Shown in pieces: positions 27,551 through 36,358 of a DNA stretch of 64,000 nucleotides. Below the pieces are notes generated by a model that ran no database searches, had not been told where the DNA came from, and was given only the letters and a program-made list of their open reading frames with translations. Made by a program: the position numbers and the translations under genes. The stretch lies in the NCBI RefSeq assembly GCF_010500995.1, contig NZ_QVMK01000009.1, positions 577 to 64,576 of the forward strand, in the 5' to 3' direction. Within the stretch, counting starts at the first letter, position 1; every line of letters starts with the position of its first letter. The stretch comes from Bacteroides sp. 224. GTDB lineage: Bacteria > Bacteroidota > Bacteroidia > Bacteroidales > Bacteroidaceae.

Positions 27551-28723
27551 ATGGAATCGTTAACAACAGATATACTTGAAATTATTATTTTATCAATTAT
27601 TGGTATTCTCTTACTTATACAATTGTTCTATTATTTAGGATTATATAACCGGATACTCCGCCATAACAATGCCCGAAAAAAAGGAAATATCCGGTTCTCG
27701 GAAGAACTGCCGCCTGTATCTGTTGTTATCTGTGCCAAAAACGAATCGGAAAATATACGCAGATATTTGCCAGCCATTTTGGAACAAGACTACCCGCAAT
27801 TCGAAGTAATTGTTATTAATGACGGCTCCACCGATGAGAGCGAAGAGCTTCTCACAGTTCTTGAAGAAAGATATCCTCATTTGTATCATAGCTTTACACC
27901 AGCCGGATCTCGTTACATCAGTCACAAGAAGTTAGCTTTAACATTAGGTATAAAAGCAAGTAAATATGATTGGGTAATATTTACCGAGGCAAATTGTACT
28001 CCTGCAAGTAAAAACTGGCTTAGACTAATGGTTCGTAATTTCACTCCCGGCACCGAAGTTGTATTAGGGCACAGCGGATACGAACGTGTAAAAGGATGGT
28101 TTAATAAACGAATCTCTTTCGATACTTTGTTTTTCTCTTTGCGGTATTTAGGATTTGCATTAGCCAAGAATCCTTATATGGGAATTGGCAGAAACATGGC
28201 CTATCGCAAAGAACTCTTTTTTAAGAATAAAGGATATTCGGCTCACCTCAATTTACAAAGAGGAGATGATGATTTATTCATCAATCAGATTGCCAATAGT
28301 AGAAATACAAGGGTAGAAACAGATCAGCAAGCCATTATGCATATCAATCATTCCGGTTATTATAAAGATTGGAAAGAGGAAAAAATGAGCTATATGGCCA
28401 CTTCAAGCTATTTTAGAGGTATGCAACGCTATATACTTGGGTTCGAAACATTCTCAAGAGTACTATTCTATTTAATAATCATAGCTACCATCATTTACGG
28501 CAGTATGACTAAACACTGGTTGTTGGTAGGCATTGCCCTACTTGCATGGATCATACGGTATGCATTCCAGGCTGTCATTATAAACAAAACGGCCAAAGAG
28601 TTGGGAGAAAAACGCAGATATTACCTGACATTGCCTTTCTTTGATTTGCTACAACCCATACAGTCGCTACAATTCAAGCTTTATCGAAAATCACAAGGAA
28701 GAGGAGATTTCATGAGAAGATAA
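27551..28723 (+). CDS. Glycosyltransferase family 2 membrane protein
   Basis: 390 residues. One N-terminal membrane segment (about 10-35) precedes a GT-A domain: VSVVICAKNESENIRRYLPAIL, VIVINDGSTDESEELL, a TEANCTPASKNW segment at the DxD position, and RGDDDLFINQ at the acceptor/base region. Two C-terminal membrane helices follow (about 305-350). It most likely transfers a sugar to a lipid or surface glycan at the inner membrane. Sugar and acceptor are unknown. Confidence 0.88.
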   Translation: MESLTTDILEIIILSIIGILLLIQLFYYLGLYNRILRHNNARKKGNIRFSEELPPVSVVICAKNESENIRRYLPAILEQDYPQFEVIVINDGSTDESEELLTVLEERYPHLYHSFTPAGSRYISHKKLALTLGIKASKYDWVIFTEANCTPASKNWLRLMVRNFTPGTEVVLGHSGYERVKGWFNKRISFDTLFFSLRYLGFALAKNPYMGIGRNMAYRKELFFKNKGYSAHLNLQRGDDDLFINQIANSRNTRVETDQQAIMHINHSGYYKDWKEEKMSYMATSSYFRGMQRYILGFETFSRVLFYLIIIATIIYGSMTKHWLLVGIALLAWIIRYAFQAVIINKTAKELGEKRRYYLTLPFFDLLQPIQSLQFKLYRKSQGRGDFMRR

Positions 28724-28740
28724 CAAATAAATTGTTATTG

Positions 28741-29982
28741 CTATTCATATCTCATAGAAGTAGCCGGATTTATCTTGGTAATCAGGAAAGAAGGTCCAAG
28801 CATCATCAATACAGAAGCCAATAGAGTACCTATATTAATCAGAAGGAAGATCCATATATTGATAGACATGGGAACAGAATCTGTATAATACGTCTCCGGA
28901 TCTAATTTCAACAGATGAAACTGTGTTTGCAAAAAATAGATTGTCAATGCAATGGCATTCCCCCAAAGCATCCCTTTCCCTATCAAGAAGACAGAAAGCC
29001 ATAAGAAGACCTTACGGATATTATAGTTAGAAGCTCCCAATGCTTTAAGGATTCCAATCATATTAGTACGCTCCAAAATAATAATAAGTAATCCCGATAT
29101 CATAGTAAAGCCTGCTACCCCAAGCATTAAAACCAGAATTAGCCACACATTCATATCAAGAAAGCCGAGCCAATCAAAAATTTGAGGATTCAGTTGCTCT
29201 ATATTCCGAACGAAATAGTAATTGCCATACCTATCTTCTTGCTGATCTGTAGCTTCTGCAATCCGATCGGTAACAATACTCAATTGATTATAATCTTTGA
29301 TTTGTATTTCAAGACCGCTCACCTGCCCGCGTTGCCATCCGTAAAGACGATTAACGGTATAAATATCAGTCAGCAAAAAGTAGTTATCATATTCAGAAGA
29401 GTTGGTTTGATAAATACCTTTAATGGTTAATCTACGGGCACGAATATCATTTTCAAAATAATACGTATATATCTTATCTTCTAACTGAAGTTTAAGTTTA
29501 TTGGCCAGTGTTTTGGATATAAGCACCTCATTGCTTGCCACCGAATCGGTAAAAGCCGGTATTTCTCCTTCCAACAAATGAATACGAAAGAATTCATAAT
29601 CATACTCCTGCCCTACTCCTTTTAAAATCATTCCCTGAAACGAATCATCCGTCTTTATCATTCCGGGCTTAGTAGAGTATCGCTGTACCTGATCTACCTC
29701 AGGATCACCGTACAAAGCATTTATCATACTATCTGCCACAAAAATGGGATAGGTTTCGAAAGAGCGAACCGCATCAAAATTACTAATTTGAATATGAGAG
29801 CCGAAACCAATTACTTTACTACTCACCTCTTTCTTAAACCCGATTACCACAGCAACCGCAATAATCATTACAGCCAGCCCGATAGCAATACCGGCCATAG
29901 CTATTAATACAGCAGGACGAGAAACTTGTTTGTTCCCATCATTATCCCGATATATTCGCCTGGCTATAAAAAGTTCAAACAC
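28741..29982 (-). CDS. LolE/FtsX-like ABC transporter permease
   Basis: 413 residues with the MacB/FtsX permease topology: one N-terminal helix (about 25-50), a large periplasmic domain (about 55-265), then three C-terminal helices. The start MFELFIARRIYRDNDGNKQVSRPAVLIAMAGIAIGLAVMIIAVAVVIGFK is characteristic of LolC/LolE-like proteins of Bacteroidetes. Probable role in lipoprotein release from the inner membrane. The ATPase partner is not adjacent. Confidence 0.85.
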   Translation of the reverse strand: MFELFIARRIYRDNDGNKQVSRPAVLIAMAGIAIGLAVMIIAVAVVIGFKKEVSSKVIGFGSHIQISNFDAVRSFETYPIFVADSMINALYGDPEVDQVQRYSTKPGMIKTDDSFQGMILKGVGQEYDYEFFRIHLLEGEIPAFTDSVASNEVLISKTLANKLKLQLEDKIYTYYFENDIRARRLTIKGIYQTNSSEYDNYFLLTDIYTVNRLYGWQRGQVSGLEIQIKDYNQLSIVTDRIAEATDQQEDRYGNYYFVRNIEQLNPQIFDWLGFLDMNVWLILVLMLGVAGFTMISGLLIIILERTNMIGILKALGASNYNIRKVFLWLSVFLIGKGMLWGNAIALTIYFLQTQFHLLKLDPETYYTDSVPMSINIWIFLLINIGTLLASVLMMLGPSFLITKINPATSMRYE

Positions 29983-30007
29983 AGGAGTTAGGAGTTTAAT
30001 TTAGCAA

Positions 30008-31207
30008 TTAGAGTGTTCTGCCCGGATAAGCTTCCAAAGCTTTTTCAAGAACAACCAATGCACGCATCAGATCTTCTTTTTTAAGTACATAAGCAATACG
30101 AACCTCATTATGACCCAATCCCGGTGTAGTGTAGAAACCGGATGCAGGAGCCATAAAGACAGTCTGCCCTTCATATTCAAACTCGGACAAACACCAGGCA
30201 CAGAACTTATCAGAATCATCAACCGGCAATTTGGCAACCGTGTAAAAGGCTCCCATTGGAATTGGAGAATAGACTCCGGGAATACGATTTAATCCGTCAA
30301 TTAAGTACTTACGCCGTTCCACATATTCGTCATACATCTCGCGAGCATATTCTTCCGGAGCATCCAAAGAAGCTTCGGCAGCTATTTGTCCGATAAGCGG
30401 TGGACTCAAACGGGCCTGACAGAATTTCATCACAGCATCACGTACCGACTTGTTCTTAGTAATGAGCATACCAATACGTATTCCACATTCGGAATATCTT
30501 TTAGACACAGAGTCTATCAATACCACATTCTCTTCAATACCTTCTAAATGGAAAGCAGATATATAAGGAGATCCGGTATAAATGAATTCACGGTATACTT
30601 CATCCGAGAACAAGAATAAATCATGCTTCTTCACCATATCCCGAATCTGATTCATCTCTTTACGAGAATATAAATATCCGGTAGGATTGTTCGGGTTGCA
30701 AATCAATATACCTTTGGTACGTTCATTAATTAGCTCTTCAAACTTCTCTACTTTGGGTAGCGAGAATCCTTCTTCGATGGTAGTGGTTATGGTACGAATC
30801 TTGGCTCCGGCCGAAATAGCAAAAGCCATATAGTTGGCATAAGCCGGCTCCGGAACAATAATTTCATCACCAGGGTTCAAGCAAGACATAAAGGCAAAAA
30901 GCACTGCCTCCGATCCGCCGGTGGTAATGATAATGTCATCCGCAGTCAGACTGATATTAAACTTATTATAATAATGTGTCAACTTCTCACGATAACTTCT
31001 GTATCCGCCACTCGGGCTATATTCCAAAATACTACGGTCTATTTTGCGTATCGCATCAATGGCGGTTTGAGGAGTAGGAAGATCGGGTTGACCGATATTC
31101 AAGTGAAACACATGAGTTCCTCTTTGTTTAGCAGCATCAGCCAGAGGCGCTAACTTCCGTATAGGAGATGCAGGCATCTCATTACCGCGAATTGATATAG
31201 TTGGCAT
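30008..31207 (-). CDS. Pyridoxal-phosphate aminotransferase class I/II
   Basis: 399 residues. Fold type I signature: FHLNIGQPDLPTPQTAI, TTGGSEAVLFAF, NPNNPTGYLYS, LFSDEVYREF, and the PLP-lysine site LIDSVSKRYSECGIRIG; the C-terminal arginine region is EVRIAYVLKKEDL. It resembles aspartate/aromatic aminotransferases; exact amino-acid specificity cannot be read from the sequence. It lies 25 nt upstream of the permease gene on the same strand. Confidence 0.92.
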   Translation of the reverse strand: MPTISIRGNEMPASPIRKLAPLADAAKQRGTHVFHLNIGQPDLPTPQTAIDAIRKIDRSILEYSPSGGYRSYREKLTHYYNKFNISLTADDIIITTGGSEAVLFAFMSCLNPGDEIIVPEPAYANYMAFAISAGAKIRTITTTIEEGFSLPKVEKFEELINERTKGILICNPNNPTGYLYSRKEMNQIRDMVKKHDLFLFSDEVYREFIYTGSPYISAFHLEGIEENVVLIDSVSKRYSECGIRIGMLITKNKSVRDAVMKFCQARLSPPLIGQIAAEASLDAPEEYAREMYDEYVERRKYLIDGLNRIPGVYSPIPMGAFYTVAKLPVDDSDKFCAWCLSEFEYEGQTVFMAPASGFYTTPGLGHNEVRIAYVLKKEDLMRALVVLEKALEAYPGRTL

Positions 31208-31397
31208 GTTTATAAAAATGTTACTATGAAATACTATGTTAGAGGTGCAAAGATAGAGTTTAGCCTATTACGAAGCAAACAAATACTTAACATTTTAAAG
31301 GATTGTAATAGATGAAAGAACTTTTAGAGATATTAAGGTGTTTTTTCAAAAGAAAAACGATAAATTTGTCACTTAGAATCTTAATTAAAATACCATA

Positions 31398-32633
31398 ATG
31401 ACTTTAAACCTCATTACGTTTGCTTCCGCACTAAACAAGAATGTAACAGTGCAAACAGCGCACGAATTAATATTAAGCGAGCTTGAAAATCATTTCTCGA
31501 TAAACTTTGTCGACCACAAAGATATCCAAAAGCTCACCCAAGACGATTTTTCGATTATCTTCATAGCAACCGGAGGCGTAGAACGTTTAGTGATGCAGTC
31601 TTTTGAGTTTCTGCCAAGACCCGTAGTAATGTTGGCCGATGGCATGCAGAATTCATTGGCAGCCGCATTAGAGATTTCATCCTGGCTACGTAGTCGCGGA
31701 ATCAAGAGTGAGATTCTTCATGGAGAAGTGAAAGCAATCATTCGCCGTATTCAGGCATTATCTAAAAACTTTCAGGCAGAGCGCTCATTAGCGAAAAAGC
31801 GCGTGGGAGTTATCGGTACTCCTTCTTCCTGGCTTATCTCAAGCAATGTAGATTATTTGCTGGCTAAACGACGCTGGGGAGTACAGTATATTGATATTTC
31901 TTTAGAAAACGTACAAGAAAGATTCGCCCAAATTTCCGATGATGAAGTGGGAGAAGCTTGTGTTGTTTTTACCAATAAAGCTTTGGCTTGCAGAGAAGGT
32001 TCTCCCGAAGATTTAATAAAAGCCATGCGCTTATACCGTGCTATCAAGCAAATTTGTACGGAAGAGAATCTTGATGCAATAACCCTCAGTTGCTTTAAGT
32101 TAATGGATCTTACTGAAACAACCGGCTGCCTGGCACTTTCGCTATTGAATGACGAAGGCATTCTTGCCGGATGCGAAGGAGATCTTCAGTCCATATTCAC
32201 CCTTCTGGTTATTCAGGCATTAACAGGTAAAACCGGATTCATGGCAAACCCATCAATGATAAATTCGAAAACAAATGAGGTGATCTTTGCCCATTGCACA
32301 ATAGGTGTTAAACAAGCCGAGCAATATATCATTCGCAATCATTTTGAATCCGAAACCGGAATTGCCATACAAGGAATTCTACCTACGGGAGTTGTTACCA
32401 TTGTAAAATGTGGGGGCGAATCATTAGATGAATATTATTTGGCATCCGGCATGCTTACAGAAAACACGAACTATATAAATATGTGTCGCACGCAGGTACG
32501 CATTAAGTTAAACAACTCTGCCGGGTATTATTTAAAAAATCCGTTGGGCAATCACCACATTGTTATACAAGGGGATTGCGTAGACATCTTGAATGATTTT
32601 TTCCATGCAAATTCTTGTAAGAGAATAGAATAA
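31398..32633 (+). CDS. Fucose isomerase-like protein
   Basis: 411 residues. The pattern resembles the L-fucose/arabinose isomerase superfamily: an N-terminal Rossmann-like region (FSIIFIATGGVERLVMQSFEFLPRPVVMLADGMQNSLAAALEI), a middle region KKRVGVIGTPSSWLISSNVDY, and a C-terminal part with TTGCLALSLLNDEGILAGCEGDLQSIFTLLV. Glu and Asp candidates for metal binding are present (CEGD). A TAAATTTG box lies at 31361-31368. The true substrate is unknown. The gene precedes a two-component system but is separated from it by about 55 nt. Confidence 0.75.
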   Translation: MTLNLITFASALNKNVTVQTAHELILSELENHFSINFVDHKDIQKLTQDDFSIIFIATGGVERLVMQSFEFLPRPVVMLADGMQNSLAAALEISSWLRSRGIKSEILHGEVKAIIRRIQALSKNFQAERSLAKKRVGVIGTPSSWLISSNVDYLLAKRRWGVQYIDISLENVQERFAQISDDEVGEACVVFTNKALACREGSPEDLIKAMRLYRAIKQICTEENLDAITLSCFKLMDLTETTGCLALSLLNDEGILAGCEGDLQSIFTLLVIQALTGKTGFMANPSMINSKTNEVIFAHCTIGVKQAEQYIIRNHFESETGIAIQGILPTGVVTIVKCGGESLDEYYLASGMLTENTNYINMCRTQVRIKLNNSAGYYLKNPLGNHHIVIQGDCVDILNDFFHANSCKRIE

Positions 32634-32687
32634 ATAGAGAAATACGCTTTTACCACCCCATTATATACAGACAAATAAGAAAACAAA

Positions 32688-33377
32688 ATGAGTGATTATC
32701 GCATTTTAGTAGTAGATGATGAAGAAGATTTATGTGAAATCTTGAAATTCAATTTGGAAAACGAAGGTTATGAAGTAGATACCGCCAACTCTGCCGAGGA
32801 AGCTCTCAAAATGAACATTATAAGTTACGACTTGCTGTTGCTGGATGTAATGATGGGAGAAATCTCCGGATTCAAAATGGCCAACATATTAAAAAAAGAC
32901 AAGAAAACATCCAGTATACCTATTATCTTCATCACAGCTAAAGATACAGAGAATGACACCATCACCGGATTTAATCTGGGAGCCGATGATTATATCTCCA
33001 AACCATTTTCATTACGCGAAGTCATTGCCCGTATCAAAGCAGTGCTCAGGCGCACTTCCAAAGAAAATACGGAAAAGGCTCCGGAACAATTAATTCATGA
33101 AACATTAATCATTGATGTTACTCAAAAGAAAGTAAGCATTGATAACAAAGAGATAGCCCTTACCAAAAAAGAATTTGAGATACTCTTTCTTCTCCTTCAG
33201 AATAAAGGACGCGTATTTTCCCGCGAAGATATTCTTGCCAAAATATGGAGCGAGGAAGTGTATGTATTAGACCGAACCATTGACGTTAACATTACCCGAT
33301 TGCGAAAAAAAATTGGTAAATACGGTAAATGTATCGTGACAAGATTGGGCTACGGTTATTGTTTTGAAACTAAATAA
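32688..33377 (+). CDS. OmpR-family response regulator (RprY-like)
   Basis: 229 residues. Receiver domain with acidic pocket VVDDEED, phosphoacceptor D53 in LLLLDVMMG, and the conserved lysine in DDYISKPFSLRE. The C-terminal winged helix contains ALTKKEFEILFLLLQNKGRVFSREDILAKIW and VDVNITRLRKKIG-type recognition helix residues (DVNITRLRKKIGKYGKCIVTRLGYGY). It pairs with the histidine kinase 17 nt downstream and resembles RprY of Bacteroides. Confidence 0.93.
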   Translation: MSDYRILVVDDEEDLCEILKFNLENEGYEVDTANSAEEALKMNIISYDLLLLDVMMGEISGFKMANILKKDKKTSSIPIIFITAKDTENDTITGFNLGADDYISKPFSLREVIARIKAVLRRTSKENTEKAPEQLIHETLIIDVTQKKVSIDNKEIALTKKEFEILFLLLQNKGRVFSREDILAKIWSEEVYVLDRTIDVNITRLRKKIGKYGKCIVTRLGYGYCFETK

Positions 33378-33394
33378 TAAGATCCGGACTATTT

Positions 33395-35158
33395 ATGTCT
33401 AAAAGCTTCAAACAATTCTTTTCTTTAGACAGAAAACTATTTTTCTCTGTAATCGGCATATTTATCATCTTTGTAGGTTGTTTTATTGCCTATCAGTACC
33501 AACGGGAAAAAATCTACAAAATAGCATTGTTGGATATTCGCTTACAAGATTATAATAACTTGATCAATCTGGAAATCCAGCAACATCACCAGGATTCATT
33601 GCAATTTGAAGACTATGCTAATGTTCCGAACATACAACATCTTAGAATTACCATCATCAACTTTAACGGTGATGTTCTTTATGACAGCTTCGAAGGCGCT
33701 CACATACCAGATAATCACCAAGAAAGAAAAGAAGTTTCACAAGCATTAAAGTCAGGAAAAGGATATGATGTTCGCCGCTTATCCGAGACTACCGGCATTC
33801 AATACTTTTACTCGGCTACACGGTATCAGAATTACGTTGTTCGTACGGCACTTCCATACAGTAGTCAGGTGCAGGAGAGTCTGAAAATAGACATGCACTA
33901 TATTTGGTTTTCTATTGTAATAGCGTTAACTCTCATTTTAATATTCTACAAATTAACCCGAAGATTAGGAAACTCCATCAGTAAATTGAAAGAATTTGCC
34001 CTGCGCATAGAGCATAATGAGCCGTTCAATTTGCCCATGCAATCGAGTTCTTCGGATGAATTAGGCGAAATCTCCCAACATATTATGCAGATCTACCAAA
34101 GATTGCATGAAACCAAAGAAGAATTATACATTGAACGGGATAAGCTTATAGCACACCTCCAAACATCTCGCGAAGGATTAGGCGTTTTTGATAAAGACAA
34201 GAAGGAGATTCTGGTAAATAACTTGTTTATTCAGTATACCAATATCATTTCCGATTATAATATGGAGACAACAGAAGAAGTGTTTGGTATTCTTGAATTG
34301 CAACCCGTTACCGACTTTATAAACAAAGGACAAAAGCGGCGAATGGGAAAGGACGAGAAACGAATGTCGCTCACCATTAATAAAAGCGGACGAACCTTTA
34401 TGATAGAATGTATCATTTTTCAAGACCAGAGTTTTGAGATATCCATCAATGACGTTACCCAGGAAGAAGAACAAACCATACTGAAACGACAACTAACACA
34501 AAATATTGCTCATGAGCTAAAAACCCCCGTAAGCAGTATACAGGCCTATCTGGAGACTATTATATACCAAGATGTAGATCCGGAAAAGCAGAAAGCATTT
34601 CTAACCCGTTGTTATGAGCAAAGCAATCGTCTAACGCGTCTGCTTCGCGATATATCCGTATTAACCCGCATGGACGAAGCTGCCAACATGCTGGAAATGG
34701 AGAAAGTAGATATTTCGCAGGTAGTGGATACTATTATAAATGAGGTTTCGTTAGAGTTGGAAAGAAAGAAAATCACTGCTACCAATCATATCAGAAAGGA
34801 TATTCATATACGGGGTAACTATTCTTTAATCTACTCCGCATTCCGAAATCTTATGGATAATTCTATTGCTTATGCAGGTACTGAAATACAAATTATAGTT
34901 AATTGTTTTCGTGAGGACGACAGTTTTTACTACTTTAGCTTCGCCGATACGGGAATAGGAGTTGGCAGTGAACACTTACAGCGCCTTTTTGAACGTTTTT
35001 ACCGCATAGACAAAGGTAGATCACGCAAATTAGGTGGCACAGGCTTAGGATTAGCCATTGTGAAAAATGCCATTCTTATACACGGGGGAAAAATATCGGC
35101 TAAACAAAACCAAGGAGGTGGACTGGAATTCATCTTCACACTTGCTAAAGATAAATAA
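33395..35158 (+). CDS. Sensor histidine kinase (RprX-like)
   Basis: 587 residues. Two membrane segments (about 17-36 and 168-190) flank a periplasmic sensor. Then come a HAMP region (LGNSISKLKEFALRI...SSDELGEIS), a PAS-like linker, the HisKA box with QNIAHELKTPVSSIQAYLETI, and an ATPase domain with N box FRNLMDNSIAYA, G1 FADTGIGV and G2 LGGTGLGLAIVKNA. All catalytic boxes are intact. The cognate regulator is encoded immediately upstream. The signal is unknown. Confidence 0.93.
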   Translation: MSKSFKQFFSLDRKLFFSVIGIFIIFVGCFIAYQYQREKIYKIALLDIRLQDYNNLINLEIQQHHQDSLQFEDYANVPNIQHLRITIINFNGDVLYDSFEGAHIPDNHQERKEVSQALKSGKGYDVRRLSETTGIQYFYSATRYQNYVVRTALPYSSQVQESLKIDMHYIWFSIVIALTLILIFYKLTRRLGNSISKLKEFALRIEHNEPFNLPMQSSSSDELGEISQHIMQIYQRLHETKEELYIERDKLIAHLQTSREGLGVFDKDKKEILVNNLFIQYTNIISDYNMETTEEVFGILELQPVTDFINKGQKRRMGKDEKRMSLTINKSGRTFMIECIIFQDQSFEISINDVTQEEEQTILKRQLTQNIAHELKTPVSSIQAYLETIIYQDVDPEKQKAFLTRCYEQSNRLTRLLRDISVLTRMDEAANMLEMEKVDISQVVDTIINEVSLELERKKITATNHIRKDIHIRGNYSLIYSAFRNLMDNSIAYAGTEIQIIVNCFREDDSFYYFSFADTGIGVGSEHLQRLFERFYRIDKGRSRKLGGTGLGLAIVKNAILIHGGKISAKQNQGGGLEFIFTLAKDK

Positions 35159-35161
35159 ACA

Positions 35162-36091
35162 ATGAAAACTATTAACTATTTTGTATTAATTACTCTTATT
35201 ATTCTATGCTCATGTAAAAGCGGAAATGCATCCGGACAAGAAAAGGCAGAAGTAAAAGACTCCATACGCAAATTTGTATATACTGAGATTCCTACGATGT
35301 ATACAGAGCCAGAACAACGAGCAAACTTTCTGGCGAAGCACTATTGGGAGAACTTCAATTTTGCAGATACCAACTATATCAATCTACCGGAGGTTACAGA
35401 ACAAGCATGGGCTGACTTCTTGAATATTCTTCCTATTACTTCGCCCGATACTGCCGGAGAAGCTATCGAAACAGTATTTAAGAAAGCAGCTGTTGACAAA
35501 AAAATGTATCGCCATTTCATCGACTTAGCCGATAAATATCTATATGATCCTAACTCTCCCTTCCGTAACGAAGAATATTATATATCGGTGCTGGAAAGTA
35601 TGATCAATGGCGATGTATTGGAAGATATTGAAAAAATTCGTCCCAAAGATCGTTTGAATATGGCTTTTAAAAACAGGCTTGGAACAAAAGCTACTAATTT
35701 TACCTATACTTTGGAATCGGGTAAACAAGGTACGCTATACAGCATTAAAACAGAGTATACACTCGTATTCTTTAATAATCCCGGTTGCAGTGCTTGTTTA
35801 GAAGCTATTGATCAAATGAAATTCTCTCTTCCTATTCTACAAGGAGTAATGGACAAAAAAATAACCATTCTTGCTATGTATGCAGACGAAGACAAGGAAG
35901 AATGGAGTAAACATAAAAAAGACATTCCTAAAGAATGGATTAACGGATACGATAAATCATTCATCATTGAAAGTAAGAGACTTTATAATCTGAGAGCTAT
36001 GCCCAGTTTATACCTCTTAGATAAAGAAAAGAAAGTATTATTAAAAGATACAACAGTATCGGCTATTGAAGCATATTTAAAGAATAAATAA
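35162..36091 (+). CDS. DUF5106/thioredoxin-like lipoprotein
   Basis: 309 residues. Signal peptide with a lipobox-like ILCSC. The N-terminal two thirds look like the DUF5106 domain of Bacteroidetes thiol-disulfide proteins; the C-terminal part is thioredoxin-like with NPGCSACLEAIDQM (CxxC: C-S-A-C) and a cis-Pro-like MPSLYLLD. Likely a periplasmic redox protein. It starts 3 nt after the histidine kinase, so it belongs to the same operon and may be linked to that signalling pathway. Confidence 0.8.
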   Translation: MKTINYFVLITLIILCSCKSGNASGQEKAEVKDSIRKFVYTEIPTMYTEPEQRANFLAKHYWENFNFADTNYINLPEVTEQAWADFLNILPITSPDTAGEAIETVFKKAAVDKKMYRHFIDLADKYLYDPNSPFRNEEYYISVLESMINGDVLEDIEKIRPKDRLNMAFKNRLGTKATNFTYTLESGKQGTLYSIKTEYTLVFFNNPGCSACLEAIDQMKFSLPILQGVMDKKITILAMYADEDKEEWSKHKKDIPKEWINGYDKSFIIESKRLYNLRAMPSLYLLDKEKKVLLKDTTVSAIEAYLKNK

Positions 36092-36108
36092 ATCAAAGAC
36101 CTCTTTTA

Positions 36109-36138
36109 TTGTAGATATAAATATTCTTTCTACCTTTG
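36109..36138 (+). promoter_or_regulatory. Promoter of the B12 uptake operon
   Basis: TTG at 36109-36111, 19 nt, TACCTTTG at 36131-36138, directly in front of the cobalamin riboswitch. Confidence 0.75.
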
Positions 36139-36145
36139 CTCCGCA

Positions 36146-36325
36146 TTGGTTCAAATACTCTCATTTACAGAGTACTGATTAAAAGGGAATCAGGTGAAAG
36201 TCCTGAACAGTCCCGCTGCTGTAAGTTTCGGAAAATGTTATGAACAGAACTAAGGCCACTGGATGAAGAATCCGGGAAGGCGTTCATAAACAGAAACGAG
36301 TCAGAAGACCTGCCATGCATACATT
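36146..36325 (+). ncRNA. Cobalamin riboswitch
   Basis: The core matches the adenosylcobalamin-class aptamer: GGGAATCAGGTGAAAGTC, AACAGTCCCGCTGCTGTAA, GCCACTGGATGAAGAATCC, GGGAAGGCG, and the B12 box GAGTCAGAAGACCTGCC. A hairpin of CTTTC and GAAAG around 36334-36349 lies just before the btuB start (36359) and could be the expression platform hiding the ribosome-binding region. It sits between the promoter and btuB, so B12 should repress this operon. Confidence 0.95.
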
Positions 36326-36358
36326 AATTACTGCTTTCGAGGAAAGAGCAAGAAAGGT